Shown piece after piece: positions 43,024-52,300 of a DNA stretch of 64,000 nt; within the stretch, counting starts at the first letter, position 1, and each line of letters opens with the position of its first letter. Below the pieces are notes generated by a model. That model made no database searches. It saw nothing but the letters and a program-made list of their open reading frames with translations, and had not been told where the DNA came from. Origin of the DNA: UBA6168 sp041752395. GTDB lineage: Bacteria; Bacteroidota; Bacteroidia; Chitinophagales; Saprospiraceae. The stretch is taken from NCBI GenBank assembly GCA_041752395.1, contig JBGSWN010000247.1, positions 11,750 to 75,749 of the forward strand. The letters run 5' to 3'. The position numbers and the translations under genes were made by a program.

Positions 43024-46000
43024 CTACTCCTGCAACCCCCAAACCCATTTCCCTTCCATGTCGAAATAGCCGATTTTATCACCTTGTTCAACACGGAAAA
43101 GACCCTCGCCAGCGTAGCTGATGTATTCGTAGTCGGGCTGCACTATCAGTTCGCCTTGCAGGTTGGTGAGACCATTGAAGCCTTTGATTCTGACCTTCGC
43201 AAAGCCATCCTCAAACTGCTCGATTTTATCGTACTTCGGGGGGATTATTTCGATGCCTTGTTGATTGATGATAGCCCAATTGCCATCTATTTGCACGACA
43301 GCTACACCGTGTCGGTATTGCCCCGCTTTTTCATAGAATCCATTGTAAAATCGGGACTGCTCGGTGATATAGTAAAATTTGTAATTGTCGTCACGCACTA
43401 GACCACGTCCATCCGCAAAGTCAAGTAGTTTGTTGATGCCCGGTTCAATGATGAAATTACCAGCCCCGTCTATCAATCCAGCCCGCTGGCTGCCCTTGAA
43501 AACAATGGCTTTTCCATCCTTAAAATCCATGCACTTGCTGAACCGAGGCTCCACAACATATTTTCCATTTCGGTCAATAAAGCCGCATTGGCCATCTTGC
43601 CAAACAGCTGCTTTTCCTTCGGAAAAATCACTTGCCTTGACAAAAATTGCCTCAATCATAAGCTTCCCAGTGGTATCCACAAAGCCCCAATTGTCATGGT
43701 ATTGAACCCTCGCCAGCCCTTCGACAAATGGTTCAATATTTCGGTAAGGCAAACTTGATATGACTTGACCTTTTAGGTTTACCAAAGCAAATTTTGAGGG
43801 GCTTCCGCCAATTTCGGCTACTGCAAGCCCATATTCGTTGAATTCACTCAGGGAAATAAATTTAGGCTTCAAGATGTAGTTGCCGACTGCGTCAATCAGT
43901 CCAGTCCGCAGAAACTGTCCAGACATTTCCTCCACTTTCGCTACTCCACGGTCGAAGGGGTAAGCTTTAGGGAAATTCGGCTTAATTACCCAGTTCCCTG
44001 TGCTGTCAATATAGCCGTAATGCGGCCCGTCCCGTTTGGCTGGTGCAAGACCGTTGCTGAATCTTCCAGCTTTAGAAAACTGAAAATCCAATTCTACCGA
44101 GCCGTCACGGTCAATGTAACCCCATTTGCTGCCAAGCCTAGCTGGCGCCAAACCATCATTAAAAGGGCCAATTTCATCAAACCTGCATGGAACGACCTCC
44201 CGGCCATTTTGGTCAACAAAACCCCAGACGCCATTGCGTTTTACAGCCAATCGTCCTTCACTGAAGGAGCCAATATTTTCATAGTGAACACCAACCGCCA
44301 ATTGACCCAAGGTGTCTATCAAACCATATTTTTCTTCTTTTTTGAAAACACGAAGGACTTTATTTCCTGTATTTTCCAAGAAACCAAGCTCGTCGTACCT
44401 GCACGGAAGCAGCTGTTTTCCCTTGCTGTCCACCATCCCCCATTTGCCGTCCAATTCCACAATTCCAACCTGATTCACAAAATCCCTTGCAAATGAAAAC
44501 TGTGGCTGAACGCTCATTGAACCAGTGGTATCAATATAGCCCCAAGTGCAACCTTCACAAATCAATCGGCCTTTGTTGTCAATATCGAGGTCGTGCTGTG
44601 TGTAATCGCTGAGGGAAACTGGGGCGAGTTTAGAATTCAAAAAACTTTGCAGCGGGCCCATGTTTTGCACAGATTTGTCTAGGCTAGCGGACATCTTTCC
44701 TTTCTGACTGGCCCTAGCCACCCCACCACTGAACTCACCGACAAAAGCAAGGTCCTTGCTGATGATTTTCCCGATTTTGTTTACCAATCCATGTTTGCCA
44801 TTGGTGAAAATGCAGCGTGCTACCGGCATTCCTTTTTCAAAATCGTTCAGTCTGACATCCACCAAATCCACTTCGTGAACTAGCAATCCAGTATCGTTCT
44901 GCACCAAGCCGTAGGCCATCTCAAAACGATAAGAGGTGCGGTCAAACTTGATTTCCTGCATCATTTCAATGCCCACCAGCGTTAGCCCCACAGACTTTTC
45001 AACCCGAACTTCGTTGAAAGTAGGCTCAATTTGAACCGTACCGTTATCGAGCCGCCTCAGTCCCCATTTATCGTGTTTTGGTGAGTAAAACCATTCGAAT
45101 TTTTCAAGTTCATACGGGCTTTGGCCATTGTCATTGAAGCCCCGATTACGAGTGTTGCCTTTTGTGACCTTGATGGTGAAATGCGTTCCGAAATTGCTCG
45201 CATCGGCCAACTCCCCATCTTCCCCGAAATTGAAAACACTAAGTTGCTTGCCTGAATACGCTTTTACCTCATCCTCCTCCATCTCAATTCGGTCAAATTG
45301 CGGAGCGACCATCACCTTTCCACGGCTGTTCGCCACCCCACATTTCCGATTATCCACCACCACGCAACGCCCATTTTTCATCGGTGAAATATAGTCGTAT
45401 TCAAAGGGGATTAGCACCAGGTCATCCAAGGTGACAATGCCCCATTTTCCCTGAAAATTTGCCCTGAAAACCTCGCAATCGTAGGCTTGGATTTCATTAT
45501 AGCGATTGGCGAGCACCAAGCTTCCACATTGGTCAATCAATCCGAGGAGACGCTTTTTTTTGCAAAGCACAAAATCATCGCCAAATGGGTAAAAAGCCTC
45601 AAACTCTCCATCGGAAATCACGCTGTTGTAAATCAGCGAAAACAGGTAGTTTTTGTTGTTGGAAACGAGTTTGATGAAATTATTGGAAAGGCTGCTGAAC
45701 TGTTCGTAGATATTATCAAGTACCTGCTGCCCAAATTGGTTCACAGCGCCCCATTTCTGGTTTTTTTCAAAAAATATCAGATTTGCACTCCACACCCTGA
45801 TTTCATCTGCTTGGGGCTGCAAAAGTTCAAGCCCGTTGGGTTCAAGGATTCCTAGCAATCCATTGAGCTTGGTTTGGAAAAACAGGACATTCAATCCCTG
45901 CGGCAGGTTTTTCAGCAACAACACCTCATCGAATCGAGGTGCAGCCAGCAATTGCCCCTGTTCATTCACTACGCCCCATTTTTTGTTCTTTTTGAAACTA

Positions 46001-46413
46001 AGAAACGCCAAACTTGACGCCCCACCCACTTGGCTTCGGCTCTTCAAAACTTCCACTTGCTCATATCCTGCTGGCAAAATCACCTTGCCAGCCAAGTTAA
46101 TCACCTTCCATTCCCCCTTTTCCATCACGGTTATCAGTGTGCTGTCCAGCGCCTTCACATCGTCAAAATTGGGTGGCACAATTTCGACGCCTTCGGAATT
46201 GAGCAACCCTACCCTACCCTTCCGCTGCATGGTTGCATAGCCAAACTGCTTGAACTCCCCAATGGCATCATAGACTGGCTGCTGCACCAATCGGCCTTCG
46301 GCGTTCATCAGGCCCCATTTCTTATCTTTCTTTATCGGAAAAAGTGACTGCGCCTCCACGAATAGCGGCAACAGAAAGGTTAGCACAAAAAAAGGCGTTT
46401 TCAACAATCGCAT
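43024..46413 (-). CDS. Giant WG-repeat protein
   Basis: 1129 residues with a signal peptide (about 1-21). Nearly the whole protein is built of about 25 WG-type repeats of roughly 35-45 residues, recognised by words such as KKWGLMN, GKWGIV, TWGYIDT, KYGLIDT, VWGFVDQ and NWGFVDT, each followed by a variant of VV.P.FDEI. Such arrays fold as repeated beta units and are presumed to bind partners on the cell surface or in the periplasm; no enzyme activity is known. The ending KIGYFDMEGKWVWGLQE is a final repeat. The gene is monocistronic. Most WG proteins I recall have fewer repeats. Confidence 0.9.
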   Translation of the reverse strand: MRLLKTPFFVLTFLLPLFVEAQSLFPIKKDKKWGLMNAEGRLVQQPVYDAIGEFKQFGYATMQRKGRVGLLNSEGVEIVPPNFDDVKALDSTLITVMEKGEWKVINLAGKVILPAGYEQVEVLKSRSQVGGASSLAFLSFKKNKKWGVVNEQGQLLAAPRFDEVLLLKNLPQGLNVLFFQTKLNGLLGILEPNGLELLQPQADEIRVWSANLIFFEKNQKWGAVNQFGQQVLDNIYEQFSSLSNNFIKLVSNNKNYLFSLIYNSVISDGEFEAFYPFGDDFVLCKKKRLLGLIDQCGSLVLANRYNEIQAYDCEVFRANFQGKWGIVTLDDLVLIPFEYDYISPMKNGRCVVVDNRKCGVANSRGKVMVAPQFDRIEMEEDEVKAYSGKQLSVFNFGEDGELADASNFGTHFTIKVTKGNTRNRGFNDNGQSPYELEKFEWFYSPKHDKWGLRRLDNGTVQIEPTFNEVRVEKSVGLTLVGIEMMQEIKFDRTSYRFEMAYGLVQNDTGLLVHEVDLVDVRLNDFEKGMPVARCIFTNGKHGLVNKIGKIISKDLAFVGEFSGGVARASQKGKMSASLDKSVQNMGPLQSFLNSKLAPVSLSDYTQHDLDIDNKGRLICEGCTWGYIDTTGSMSVQPQFSFARDFVNQVGIVELDGKWGMVDSKGKQLLPCRYDELGFLENTGNKVLRVFKKEEKYGLIDTLGQLAVGVHYENIGSFSEGRLAVKRNGVWGFVDQNGREVVPCRFDEIGPFNDGLAPARLGSKWGYIDRDGSVELDFQFSKAGRFSNGLAPAKRDGPHYGYIDSTGNWVIKPNFPKAYPFDRGVAKVEEMSGQFLRTGLIDAVGNYILKPKFISLSEFNEYGLAVAEIGGSPSKFALVNLKGQVISSLPYRNIEPFVEGLARVQYHDNWGFVDTTGKLMIEAIFVKASDFSEGKAAVWQDGQCGFIDRNGKYVVEPRFSKCMDFKDGKAIVFKGSQRAGLIDGAGNFIIEPGINKLLDFADGRGLVRDDNYKFYYITEQSRFYNGFYEKAGQYRHGVAVVQIDGNWAIINQQGIEIIPPKYDKIEQFEDGFAKVRIKGFNGLTNLQGELIVQPDYEYISYAGEGLFRVEQGDKIGYFDMEGKWVWGLQE

Positions 46414-46607
46414 ACAGTGATACTAAAGTCGTGGTTAGCTGTTCTGAACGTTTGGGAGTGCTATAAAATTGACCCAAAACCCCATTTTTAACAGGATTCG
46501 GGGTCAATATTTTACAAAGAAAAGGAATTTCCGAAGAAAATAACGAGGTGGTGCGAAAATGGAACGGAATAATGGCTGACCATTTTCGGAGTCATGGGTT
46601 GACTATT

Positions 46608-47465
46608 TTATGCTAAATATACAACTGTCTTTTGTTTTTGCACACCTAAACCATCAATTCCAAGCTCCATCACATCGCCAGGATTCAGGTAGCGAGGTGG
46701 TTTTAGACCAAGTCCAACCCCAGCGGGTGTGCCCGTTGAAATCACGTCGCCAGGCAGCAAGGTCATAAATTGGCTGATATAACTCACAAGGTGAGGAATC
46801 TTGAAAACGAGGTTGCAGGTATTCCCATTTTGGAGCATTTCACCATTGACTTTCAACCAAATGCCAAGATTGTTTGGGTCGGGAATTTCGTCGGTATTGA
46901 CAAAAAATGGCCCCAGCGGCGCAAACGTATCGGCACTTTTTCCCTTCACCCATTGGCCTTGTCGCTCCAGTTGGAAGGCTCGTTCGCTAATGTCATTGTG
47001 CAGCACGTAGCCTGCCACGTAGTCCATTGCACTGGCTTCCTCCACATAGCTTGCTTTTTTGCCAATTACCACAGCAAGTTCAACTTCCCAGTCCGTTTTT
47101 TCGCTTCCCTTCGGAATGATAACGTGGTCGTCCGGCCCGCAAATGGCAGTCGTGGATTTGAAGAAAATGATGGGCTCGGTCGGCAATTGCATACCGCTCT
47201 CCTTGGCATGGTCGGAATAGTTCAGCCCCACGCAGATGATTTTGGAGGGACGGCCAATCGGTGCGCCAAGCCTTGTGGTTGGGCTGACGATGGGACAGCT
47301 AGATTGGTTCGTTTGCAGCCAAACAGCAAGCCTGTTCAGTCCATCATTCTCGAAGAATTTTTCACCGAAATCTTCGCCGAAGGCACTCACATCGAGGCGG
47401 GTACCGTTTGAGATTTGGATACCGGGTTTTTCTTGGGAGGATTTGCCGTGGCGGATTAGTTTCAT
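46608..47465 (-). CDS. Fumarylacetoacetate hydrolase family protein
   Basis: 285 residues. The C-terminal FAH domain starts near residue 75 with IICVGLNYSDHAKE, and continues with PIIFFKSTTAICGPDD and DWEVELAVVIGK, whose Glu residues and a further Asp (GYVLHNDISERAFQ) bind the metal. QFMTLLPGDVISTGTPAGVG closes the active site. These enzymes cleave carbon-carbon bonds or hydrate 2-keto acids in aromatic or sugar catabolism (ureidoglycolate lyase, acylpyruvase or 2,4-diketo-3-deoxy-fuconate hydrolase types). The substrate is unclear. A Uma2-family gene is just upstream on the same strand. Confidence 0.9.
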   Translation of the reverse strand: MKLIRHGKSSQEKPGIQISNGTRLDVSAFGEDFGEKFFENDGLNRLAVWLQTNQSSCPIVSPTTRLGAPIGRPSKIICVGLNYSDHAKESGMQLPTEPIIFFKSTTAICGPDDHVIIPKGSEKTDWEVELAVVIGKKASYVEEASAMDYVAGYVLHNDISERAFQLERQGQWVKGKSADTFAPLGPFFVNTDEIPDPNNLGIWLKVNGEMLQNGNTCNLVFKIPHLVSYISQFMTLLPGDVISTGTPAGVGLGLKPPRYLNPGDVMELGIDGLGVQKQKTVVYLA

Positions 47466-47480
47466 AAATGAATTATCAAA

Positions 47481-48092
47481 TCAGTTTTTCTTAAAAATTT
47501 CTGCCAAAGGCATTTTGAATGATGGCAGTGCAGGCGCTGCGTCACAAATATCATCTCCAAAACAAACCGTCATTTTTGAAAGGTTTGCGCCAGCATAAAC
47601 ATCAACCTGTTTTAATTTCGGAAAAACCTGCCACACAACCTTCACACCTGCATCACGATAGTTTACCATTTTCTCCTTGACATTGTTCATTTGGTCATTT
47701 CCAGAAATAACCTCAATAATAAAGGTTGGCACCTCGTATGCAGCGGGGTCGGCAAGACGGTAAGCCTGTTCTTTTGTCAACCAAGCGATGTCAGGTCTGC
47801 GGTGATTTTTAAGGAAGAAAAGGTCGGGTTCGGCAATTAACTCCCCAGCCACCTTTCCTTCTATTAACAATTGTCTGAAGAAAGCAAGGAAATTAAACTG
47901 TAGGTAAACTTGTGTTTTGTCCATACCCCGTTTTGTTTTATTGACTTGACCGTTTACCCATTCATATTTAAAACTGTCCTCTTTTGACAGGTATTTTTTT
48001 TGAAATTCCTCCCAAGAAATCGGCTTGGCTTCCACAACCTTGGGCAGTGGGACATAATTATTAGACTTGCTTTGAACGGCGGTTGTACTCAT
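47481..48092 (-). CDS. Uma2-family (DUF820) putative restriction-like endonuclease
   Basis: 203 residues from the start at 48092 (MSTTAVQS); the longer ORF from 48131 adds an unlikely Cys-bearing leader. The family signature is present: FKYEWVNGQV with the first Glu near 45, EPDLFFLKNHRRPDIAWLT with the PD motif (about 102-106) and PTFIIEVISGND with the E-x-I centre, the PD-(D/E)XK fold arrangement. Lys in VKEKMVNYRDAGVKVVW completes it. Uma2 proteins are very abundant in cyanobacteria and some Bacteroidota and their role is unknown; transposon or defence links have been proposed. It lies 15 bases ahead of the fumarylacetoacetase-family gene. Confidence 0.88.
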   Translation of the reverse strand: MSTTAVQSKSNNYVPLPKVVEAKPISWEEFQKKYLSKEDSFKYEWVNGQVNKTKRGMDKTQVYLQFNFLAFFRQLLIEGKVAGELIAEPDLFFLKNHRRPDIAWLTKEQAYRLADPAAYEVPTFIIEVISGNDQMNNVKEKMVNYRDAGVKVVWQVFPKLKQVDVYAGANLSKMTVCFGDDICDAAPALPSFKMPLAEIFKKN

Positions 48093-48148
48093 AACTATCG
48101 CTTTTTTACAAAAATACAAACTCAAACCCAAAACACCAAAACTGCATC

Positions 48149-50170
48149 CTACTCCTTGATTTTCAGCAACTTACAAACCTGAACAGCCACATTTCCCCCA
48201 GTAAAACCAAACTTCTCATCCAACACTTTGAACGGTGCGGAATAGCCAAAATGGTCCAGTCCCCAAATCAAGCCACGGTCGCCAACAAGGCCACGCAGGG
48301 TGACTGGCAAGCCAGCCGTCATGCCAAAAGTCGGCACATTGCCCGGCAAAACTTCCTTTTGGTACTTTTTGGATTGATTGCGGAAAAGGCCCTCTGAGGG
48401 CGCTGAAACGATGCGCACTTTGAGGTTTTTTTCGTTTCGCAAAATGGCCGCACCAGCTACCAAGGTCGCCACCTCCGAGCCGTTGGCCACCATGACCACA
48501 TCCGGTTTTCCTTCGCAATTTTCAACGATATAAGCCCCTTTGGAAGCATCTCCTTGGCTTTTGGTAGGCAAATCATTCACTCCCTGGCGGCTGAAAATCA
48601 AGCCTGTTGGAGAATGCCTGTTTTCAAGCGCAAGCCTCCAAGCCACTACCGTTTCCGCTCCATCACCGGGGCGGAAAGCTAGCAAAGCATTGCGGCCACT
48701 GTGGTTTTTCAGTTGCTCCAACAAGCGCAGTTGCGCCTCCTGCTCGATGGGTTGGTGCGTTGGGCCGTCCTCGCCTACTCGGAATGCGTCGTGGGTCCAC
48801 ATGAAAATAACGGGGGTTTCCATCAAGGCAGCCACCCGCATCACGGGCTTCATGTAGTCACTGAAAGCAAAGAAGGTGGCACAAACTGGAAGCACTCCGC
48901 CATGAAGTGCCATGCCCACGTTCAAAGCGGCCATGGTCAGCTCTGCAACGCCAGCCTGTAAAAATGCCCCGCTGAAATCACCGTGTTTGAAAGCTTTGGT
49001 TGTTTTCAAAAAACCGTCCGTCTTGTCGCTGTTGCTCAGGTCAGCGGAGGTGACAATCATATTTTCCACCTTGCCGCCCAAGTAATTCAGTACGGCGCTG
49101 GAAGAATTGCGAGTGGCATCATTCGGCTTGGTTTTGATGAGGGACCAGTTGATTTCTGGCAGTTTCCCTGTGAGGAAAAAGGCATATTTCTCCGCCAAGG
49201 CAGGATTCTCTTTTGACCAAGATTTGAAAGCGGCCTTACGTTTTTTGGCGGCAGCTCTCTTTTGTTCCAAAACGGCAGCGTAGTGTTCCGCTACCTCTGG
49301 AAAAATTTGGAAAGGATTGGCAGCATTGCCACCTAGTCCTTCCACTGTTTTTTCAAAAGAACCACCAGCGCCGGTGAGTGGCTGTCCATGCAATTCAACT
49401 TCACCCTCAAACATGCTGCCGTCAGCTTTGCGGGTGCCAAGACCCATCAATGTTTTACCTATTATTAAGGTAGGGCGCTCCGTTTCTGCCAAGCCCTCCT
49501 TGATTGCGGAGCGAATGGCTTCATGGTCATTACCGGGAATAGTGAGCACATGCCAGCCCCAAGACTTGTATTTCGTGGCAGTGTCCTCGCTGGTCACGGC
49601 GTCCACTTCTGTGGAGAGCTGGATGTCGTTTGCATCGTAAAACATGACGATATTGCCCAAGCCCAAAAAGCCAGCAATGCGGCCAGCGCCTTGAGAAATC
49701 TCTTCTTGAACGCCGCCATCGGAGATGTAGAGGTAGGTTTTGTGCGCAACATTTTCACCAAACCTGGCTGCGAGAAACCGCTCTGCAATCGCCGCACCCA
49801 CGCCAAAAGCATGGCCTTGACCGAGCGGCCCGCTGGTATTTTCAATGCCCCGCAGTACATCAAGTTCTGGGTGTCCGGGCGTCGGACTTCCCCACTGCCG
49901 GAAGTTTTCGATGTCTTCCATCGAGTATTTTCCGAGCAAAGTCTGCTGGGCGTAGAGCATGGCGGACATGTGGCCTGGATCCAAAAAGAAGCGGTCACGG
50001 AGCGGCCAAGCCATGTCGGTAGGGTCGAAATTTAGGAACTCAGAAAAAAGGACATGGACGAAATCTGCACCGCCCATTGGGCCGCCGGGGTGGCCGGACT
50101 TGGCTTTTTCGACCATGGAAGCAGCAAGGATGCGGATGTTGTCGGCGCAACGAAGGGAAATGTTGGACAT
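48149..50170 (-). CDS. tkt: Transketolase
   Basis: A 673-residue thiamine-diphosphate enzyme of the pentose phosphate pathway that moves two-carbon units between sugar phosphates. The N-terminal domain has KSGHPGGPMGGADF, SDGGVQEEISQGAGRIAGFL and an aspartate-asparagine pair binding ThDP (FYDANDIQLST); a middle pyrimidine domain has FRVGEDGPTHQPIEQEAQLR; a C-terminal domain has MVANGSEVATLVAGA and FGYSAPFKVLDEKFGFTG. The length is full, and all active-site His residues seen (HPGG, GLGQGHA, THQP) are in place. It is monocistronic. The ending is rather unlike E. coli tktA but within the family. Confidence 0.96.
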   Translation of the reverse strand: MSNISLRCADNIRILAASMVEKAKSGHPGGPMGGADFVHVLFSEFLNFDPTDMAWPLRDRFFLDPGHMSAMLYAQQTLLGKYSMEDIENFRQWGSPTPGHPELDVLRGIENTSGPLGQGHAFGVGAAIAERFLAARFGENVAHKTYLYISDGGVQEEISQGAGRIAGFLGLGNIVMFYDANDIQLSTEVDAVTSEDTATKYKSWGWHVLTIPGNDHEAIRSAIKEGLAETERPTLIIGKTLMGLGTRKADGSMFEGEVELHGQPLTGAGGSFEKTVEGLGGNAANPFQIFPEVAEHYAAVLEQKRAAAKKRKAAFKSWSKENPALAEKYAFFLTGKLPEINWSLIKTKPNDATRNSSSAVLNYLGGKVENMIVTSADLSNSDKTDGFLKTTKAFKHGDFSGAFLQAGVAELTMAALNVGMALHGGVLPVCATFFAFSDYMKPVMRVAALMETPVIFMWTHDAFRVGEDGPTHQPIEQEAQLRLLEQLKNHSGRNALLAFRPGDGAETVVAWRLALENRHSPTGLIFSRQGVNDLPTKSQGDASKGAYIVENCEGKPDVVMVANGSEVATLVAGAAILRNEKNLKVRIVSAPSEGLFRNQSKKYQKEVLPGNVPTFGMTAGLPVTLRGLVGDRGLIWGLDHFGYSAPFKVLDEKFGFTGGNVAVQVCKLLKIKE

Positions 50171-50340
50171 TTTAGAATGAGAATTGGGAATTGAGAATTG
50201 AGAAACGGTAAGCCAGCCTATTGATTGTCAGCGGGTTAGCTGCTCAATTTTTCAAGTTCGTTTGAATTTGCTGCAAAGAAAGGCAATACACCCAAGAGCT
50301 GGTGCAATTAGGAAGGTACTTTTTTAAACAAATAAGGAAA

Positions 50341-50934
50341 CTAGGCGGCCAGCTTGCGCCACTCCAATATGGCCTTGGCAGGCTTCATGGAAGTGATGAC
50401 GATGTCATGCGTTTCGCCAATTTGCATGGTGATGGAATCGCCTTGGCCCAACCGGACGATGCAGGTTTCACCTTTTGTATCGGTGATGTGGCATTCGCAG
50501 GAGCCTTCGAGGATGAGGAAGGTTTCCAGTAGATCGGTATGTACCTCTTCCTCCACCATGTCTTTCACCCAAGCCACGAAAAGCTCCCTTTTTTCATTCG
50601 ATTCGAGCGGATGCAGGTGGATGCTGTCGAATTCGGCAGGTGGTTCAATGCCAGAAACGGCTTCATGCCAATCTTGCCAGTTGGAATTATCGGCGAGCAT
50701 GGGTAAGCTGTCAAGCTGAAGTTTTGGGCCAATCAGGTGGGAAGTGTCCAATTCGACTATCTTGGAAAGTATTTTTTCCCGCAAAAAAGCTGGTGGGGCG
50801 ACACTGTGTGCCTTGGCATAATTGATAAATGCCTGCTCGGTTTCAATAATTTCAGCAGGAGAAACTGTTTCCCCTGGAGTTTCGGCCAGCCATTCTCCTA
50901 ATAGCTCCCTCGTTATTTCATTGTAATTTTTCAA
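50341..50934 (-). CDS. Cupin-domain protein, anti-sigma-like
   Basis: 197 residues. An N-terminal helical part (1-70) is not recognised. The C-terminal cupin core has EVHTDLLETFLILEGSCECHI (about 130-150) and VRLGQGDSITMQIGETHDIVI (about 160-180), matching the two cupin motifs. The overall layout, a helical head with YAKAHSVAPPAFLREKIL followed by a cupin, resembles ChrR/FecR-type anti-sigma regulators in Bacteroidota, but no sigma factor gene is adjacent. Metal or ligand binding is likely; the role is unknown. Confidence 0.7.
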   Translation of the reverse strand: MKNYNEITRELLGEWLAETPGETVSPAEIIETEQAFINYAKAHSVAPPAFLREKILSKIVELDTSHLIGPKLQLDSLPMLADNSNWQDWHEAVSGIEPPAEFDSIHLHPLESNEKRELFVAWVKDMVEEEVHTDLLETFLILEGSCECHITDTKGETCIVRLGQGDSITMQIGETHDIVITSMKPAKAILEWRKLAA

Positions 50935-51334
50935 ATTGCGTAGGTGTTTGAAAATTGCCTAAAAAATTGTGATAATCTAAGAGCTTGGTTGGGATTCGGT
51001 GAAAGGCTAAGAACTTGCCAATTTTCCATTACGAAAAAAAAAAATCTTAGTGAAGGTTTTACAACCCACTTTGAATATACGAAAATAAAGTGGCGTTTGG
51101 ATTTCAAGGATTAAAAGTTTTCCAAAAATAGGTGCTGAATCTATAACTTTTTCCAAAGCTCAAGGTGCAAATTTCATTATTTCAATGACAATGTGCTTTA
51201 ATTATTGCAAAATCTCAAAAAACAACAGACTAGCCCTCGTTCAGCTTTATTTTATGGAAAAACCCTGCATTTCTTGATTAGAATTCATCAATATTTGCGG
51301 CAAAATCAGACAGGTAGGCTGCTGGTTTTCTAGT
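50935..51334. other. 400-base intergenic region, no gene seen
   Basis: It is AT-rich and lies between the divergent cupin and DMT transporter genes. Two related words, TAAGAGCTTGG near 50978 and TAAGAACTTGCC near 51008, are the only repetition visible. I find no RNA gene, strong hairpin or consensus promoter. Confidence 0.45.
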
Positions 51335-52219
51335 TTGATTATGAAAGCAGAATCTTTTGTTCCCAAACACCTGCAAGGCATTTTCGCCATTGTTCTAGCT
51401 GCCATTTTATGGAGCACTGGCGGCGTTTTCGTCAAACTTTTACCGCAAGATGCCTACACCATCCTTTCCTACCGCAGTATTTTATCAGCAACGGTTTTCT
51501 TCTTTTTTTTTGGAAAAAAGGTCTTCCAGATGAACGGGCGAGCATGGCTGAACGCCTTTTTTTACTGCCTTTTGGTGCTTAGTTTCGTCGTTTCCACAAA
51601 GCTGACCACAGCCGCCAACGCAATCCTTTTACAATACACGGGCACTATTTACGTGTTGCTTGCCGAGCCTTATTTTTTCAAAGTGAAAATCCAGCGGGTC
51701 AACGTCGTGACGATTATTGCCTGTGCGATTGGCATGTTGGTACTTGTCTCAGGCGAGCTTCAGGGAGGTGACATGCTCGGAAATCTAATTGCTATATTTT
51801 CTGGTTTTTTGTTTGCAGCACTTTTCATCGGTCAACGGCTTAACCCACCGGAGTACCAGGCTAGTTCTATTTTTTGGGGCAATATTCTGATGGGCATCGT
51901 TGGGCTGCCGTGGCTGTTGCAGTCCGCAATGCCTACCTTGCCGGAGGCAGCAATGCTGGCATTTCTCGGTATTTTCCAATTGGGGTTGGGGTTCGTGCTT
52001 TTCACATACGGCCTCAAGCGGGTACTCGCCATCGAAGGGGCACTATTGGCCATGTTGGAGCCAATTCTCAACCCAGTTTGGGTTTTGATTTTTTACAAGG
52101 AAAAACCTTCCACTGGTGCGATAGTTGGTGGGGTAATCATCATATTTGCACTGGCGGCAAGGATAATTTGGATGGAGCGGAACAAGCGAAAAATGCGCTG
52201 GCTGAAAAGAACCGACTGA
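51335..52219 (+). CDS. DMT-superfamily (EamA) membrane transporter
   Basis: 294 residues with ten hydrophobic helices in two EamA repeats. The first opens with HLQGIFAIVLAAILWSTGGVFVK and has the YRSILSATVFFFFFGKKVF block; the second includes FSGFLFAALFIGQRLNPPEY and ends FVLFTYGLKRVLAIEGALL then LEPILNPVWVLIFYKEKPS, the typical E-P-x-x-x-P region. A basic tail (KRKMRWLKRTD) lies in the cytoplasm. Such proteins export or import small metabolites such as amino acids or nucleotide sugars; substrate unknown. The start at 51335 skips a short Met two codons before. Confidence 0.9.
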   Translation: MIMKAESFVPKHLQGIFAIVLAAILWSTGGVFVKLLPQDAYTILSYRSILSATVFFFFFGKKVFQMNGRAWLNAFFYCLLVLSFVVSTKLTTAANAILLQYTGTIYVLLAEPYFFKVKIQRVNVVTIIACAIGMLVLVSGELQGGDMLGNLIAIFSGFLFAALFIGQRLNPPEYQASSIFWGNILMGIVGLPWLLQSAMPTLPEAAMLAFLGIFQLGLGFVLFTYGLKRVLAIEGALLAMLEPILNPVWVLIFYKEKPSTGAIVGGVIIIFALAARIIWMERNKRKMRWLKRTD

Positions 52220-52300
52220 TTTCAGAACAAAACCCCGTCCAGACTTGTCCTATTTCCCGAAGCCCAATTTTCTAATTTCCTAATTTCTAATTTCCACTCC

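Noticed and set aside
47481..48092. Transposase or mobile element linked to the Uma2 gene
   Set aside because: No terminal repeats or transposase next to it; the neighbouring genes are metabolic.
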